Below, in pieces: positions 62,773-64,000 of a stretch of 64,000 bases of DNA. The notes below the pieces were generated by a model, which searched no databases, had not been told where the DNA came from, and saw only the letters and a list, made by a program, of their open reading frames with translations. The translations under genes were made by a program, and so were the position numbers. The stretch comes from Paenibacillus antri. GTDB lineage: Bacteria; Bacillota; Bacilli; Paenibacillales; YIM-B00363. Each line of letters opens with the position of its first letter. Positions within the stretch are counted from its first letter, which is position 1. The DNA is taken from NCBI RefSeq assembly GCF_005765165.1, contig NZ_VCIW01000017.1:111530-175529 (forward strand), in the 5' to 3' direction.

Positions 62773-62937
62773 CTAGTCCCCTAACGGTTTGGAAATCACT
62801 TGCTTTTCGTTCAAATATTTACGCCACATATTTTCTGAAGTTGCGCTATCCTGCCCAGATCGTATAGTTGAACGGTCGTACCGAATACATTCAATAGTAA
62901 GAATTAAATCATCTGCACTGCTATTAAGCCTTTGCAC
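62773..62937 (-). CDS. Possible 54-residue protein
   Basis: An open frame from a GTG at 62937 overlaps the end of the upstream membrane-protein gene and stops six bases before the start of the next gene. The peptide (SSADDLILTIECIRYDRSTI then WRKYLNEKQVISKPLG) has protein-like composition, and its end contains the ribosome binding site of the next gene. No ribosome binding site of its own and no known relative. It could also be the remnant of a longer gene. Confidence 0.3.
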   Translation of the reverse strand: MQRLNSSADDLILTIECIRYDRSTIRSGQDSATSENMWRKYLNEKQVISKPLGD

Positions 62938-63346
62938 GGTCGAAACCAAATAAAGCCGTGAACAAGGAAAAACCGCCAATAAATGAAACTATGCCCGATT
63001 CGGTTATCTTCATTAGCCATAATGGGATGGGAATCATTGAGGAGGAAGTCGTCATGGAAACGATCGTGTAAACGATAGGGGAATAAAACGTCAGTATAAG
63101 ACATGGAACACAAACACACAAAAGTAACGGCACGTTTATTTTAACCGGCCTTTTGTTAATGAATAGCAAAGAAAGATAAATACCGAAAAGAGTAGGTGCA
63201 ACGGTGAAATACCAAAACATTGTAAGGTAATTAAAGCTACTCGAACTGATCCATTGAATAGAATTCTCCAATTCGTAACCGATACTAACCATGAAAATTA
63301 ATCCTAGAAACCAAATCGCTCTAAAGATATACCCTGACCACTTCAA
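62924..63346 (-). CDS. Four-helix membrane protein of unknown function
   Basis: About 140 residues with four predicted membrane spans (YIFRAIWFLGLIFMVSIGYE, YLTMFWYFTVAPTLFGIYLS, VPLLLCVCVPCLILTFYSPI, and GIVSFIGGFSLFTALFGF). The TTG at 63346 has AGAGGGGGG eight bases upstream and is preferred; an ATG 33 bases further upstream is possible. The gene belongs to a run of small minus-strand membrane and lipoprotein genes. Confidence 0.6.
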   Translation of the reverse strand: MKWSGYIFRAIWFLGLIFMVSIGYELENSIQWISSSSFNYLTMFWYFTVAPTLFGIYLSLLFINKRPVKINVPLLLCVCVPCLILTFYSPIVYTIVSMTTSSSMIPIPLWLMKITESGIVSFIGGFSLFTALFGFDRAKA

Positions 63347-63483
63347 CAGTATCCCCCCTCTAACGCTCAAAAGGTTCATTTCACCTGTCAACCCTTTTAC
63401 GTTTCCGTGGCTTGCCAAGTTGCGCTAAACCGCCAGATAGTTGAGCGTCGGTAAACACAGAATGAACGATGGATTGCTGTTTG

Positions 63484-63663
63484 TTATTTTTTCTCCTTAG
63501 ACACAAGAACACTAACGGCCCCTACTGCGATAGTTGTAAATAATATTGCTCCAGAGAAGAATAAGTCACCTGGCGTATGTACGTTCGATGTAATTTGACG
63601 AATCCATATTAACTCAAAAATTAAAACAACTATCCAAATATAACCCACTATTTCCTTCATCAT
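63484..63663 (-). CDS. Two-helix small membrane protein (59 residues)
   Basis: AAGGG lies five bases before the ATG at 63663. The peptide has two hydrophobic segments, EIVGYIWIVVLIFELIWI and LFFSGAILFTTIAVGAVSVL, and a basic C terminus (SKEKK). No family recognised; gene-like by start site and hydrophobic pattern. Confidence 0.55.
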   Translation of the reverse strand: MMKEIVGYIWIVVLIFELIWIRQITSNVHTPGDLFFSGAILFTTIAVGAVSVLVSKEKK

Positions 63664-63765
63664 TGTCACCCTTACACCTGAATATCGTTATTACGACTAT
63701 ATAATTTAGACGGTTTAAAAGGCTACGTCGTTCCACTCATCTGCCAGTTACTTCAATGGAAACGG

Positions 63766-63790
63766 CAGCCGATCGTTGGTCGGCTGCCGT
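63766..63790 (-). terminator. Hairpin after the right-edge gene
   Basis: GGCAGCCGA / TCGGCTGCC, a perfect 9-bp stem with a 7-base loop; the minus strand continues GTTTCCATT. It lies 37 bases past the stop codon of the partial gene. Confidence 0.55.
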
Positions 63791-63826
63791 GGCGGTTTAT
63801 GGAGCTATCGTTACCCGATAGCGGGA

Positions 63827-64000
63827 TCAACTAAATTTCTTAAGCTCCTGTTCCAACCGTGTGCGCAACGTTTTCAGACATTCGTCCACAGTTCGGTGAG
63901 CAGTGTCGATGATGATGTGTTCACGGTCCCAAACATCGTATTTTCTGTTTCTGACCTGCTCCCATGTAGGTAATGCAAAGCTGGGGATATCGGCTACACG
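63827..64000 (-). CDS. C-terminal end of an unidentified gene, possibly a P-loop kinase-like protein (runs off the right edge)
   Basis: 57 codons ending in TGA at 63827. The peptide contains FALPTWEQVRNRKYDVWDRE, HIIIDTAHRTVDECLKTLRT and a charged final helix RLEQELKKFS. The DREHIIIDTAHRTVDECL pattern looks like the C-terminal part of small nucleotide-kinase-like P-loop ATPases, but the diagnostic Walker motifs lie outside the window. Confidence 0.5.
   Translation of the reverse strand, partial: RVADIPSFALPTWEQVRNRKYDVWDREHIIIDTAHRTVDECLKTLRTRLEQELKKFS

Overview
The window looks like a chromosomal segment of a Paenibacillus-like Firmicute (inference). Reasons: AGGAGG-type ribosome binding sites with frequent GTG and TTG starts, high G+C protein-coding DNA, LplABC-type sugar transporters without their own ATPase, AraC regulators with an extracellular sensor, a FIMAH-type tail on a secreted polysaccharide lyase, and YitT, DUF2975 and RPH family proteins. 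I recognise no rRNA, tRNA or CRISPR array.

Layout. (1) 1-4.6 kb is a patch of mobile and plasmid-like DNA: the 5' end of an IS110 transposase with a structured leader, a serine recombinase cut short beside it, a repeat array, a small XRE regulator, a plasmid-type replication or helix-turn-helix protein with an iteron-like array, and an orphan RHS/HINT toxin tip with its probable immunity gene, spliced directly behind the stop codon of the next gene. (2) 4.6-8.1 kb: rifampin phosphotransferase (rph), a candidate antisense small RNA, and a methyltransferase. (3) 8.3-12.9 kb: a LacI-controlled oligosaccharide ABC operon. (4) 13-26.9 kb: housekeeping and stress genes, including a yoaS/yozG-like pair, an RND efflux pump with twin operators, a DUF2974 hydrolase, HAD and HD hydrolases, an EamA transporter, DinB, NUDIX, YitT and AsnC.

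(5) 26.9-54.2 kb is a large carbohydrate-use island. One half has an AraC sensor-regulator, a CBM9-like protein, a cytosolic transglutaminase-like protein and an SBP-permease-permease set. The other half is built around a regulator that fuses a GntR DNA-binding domain to a solute-binding-protein fold. Three copies of an ATACCTGTAT-centred operator sit on the promoters of (a) a DegT aminotransferase, ceramidase-like hydrolase and 2,111-residue heparinase II/III operon, (b) the SBP and permease operon and (c) a NodB-like deacetylase and second DegT operon. Together these look like a locus that cuts, imports and processes an unusual, probably acidic or amino-substituted, glycan.

(6) 54.4-64 kb: an SRPBCC protein, a FabH paralogue, a GH73 glucosaminidase, a Fur-box-controlled nicotianamine-synthase-like (CntL-type) gene with an MFS exporter whose ribosome binding site lies in a hairpin, a broken beta-lactamase-family gene, several small lipoproteins and membrane proteins, and the 3' end of a gene running off the right edge.
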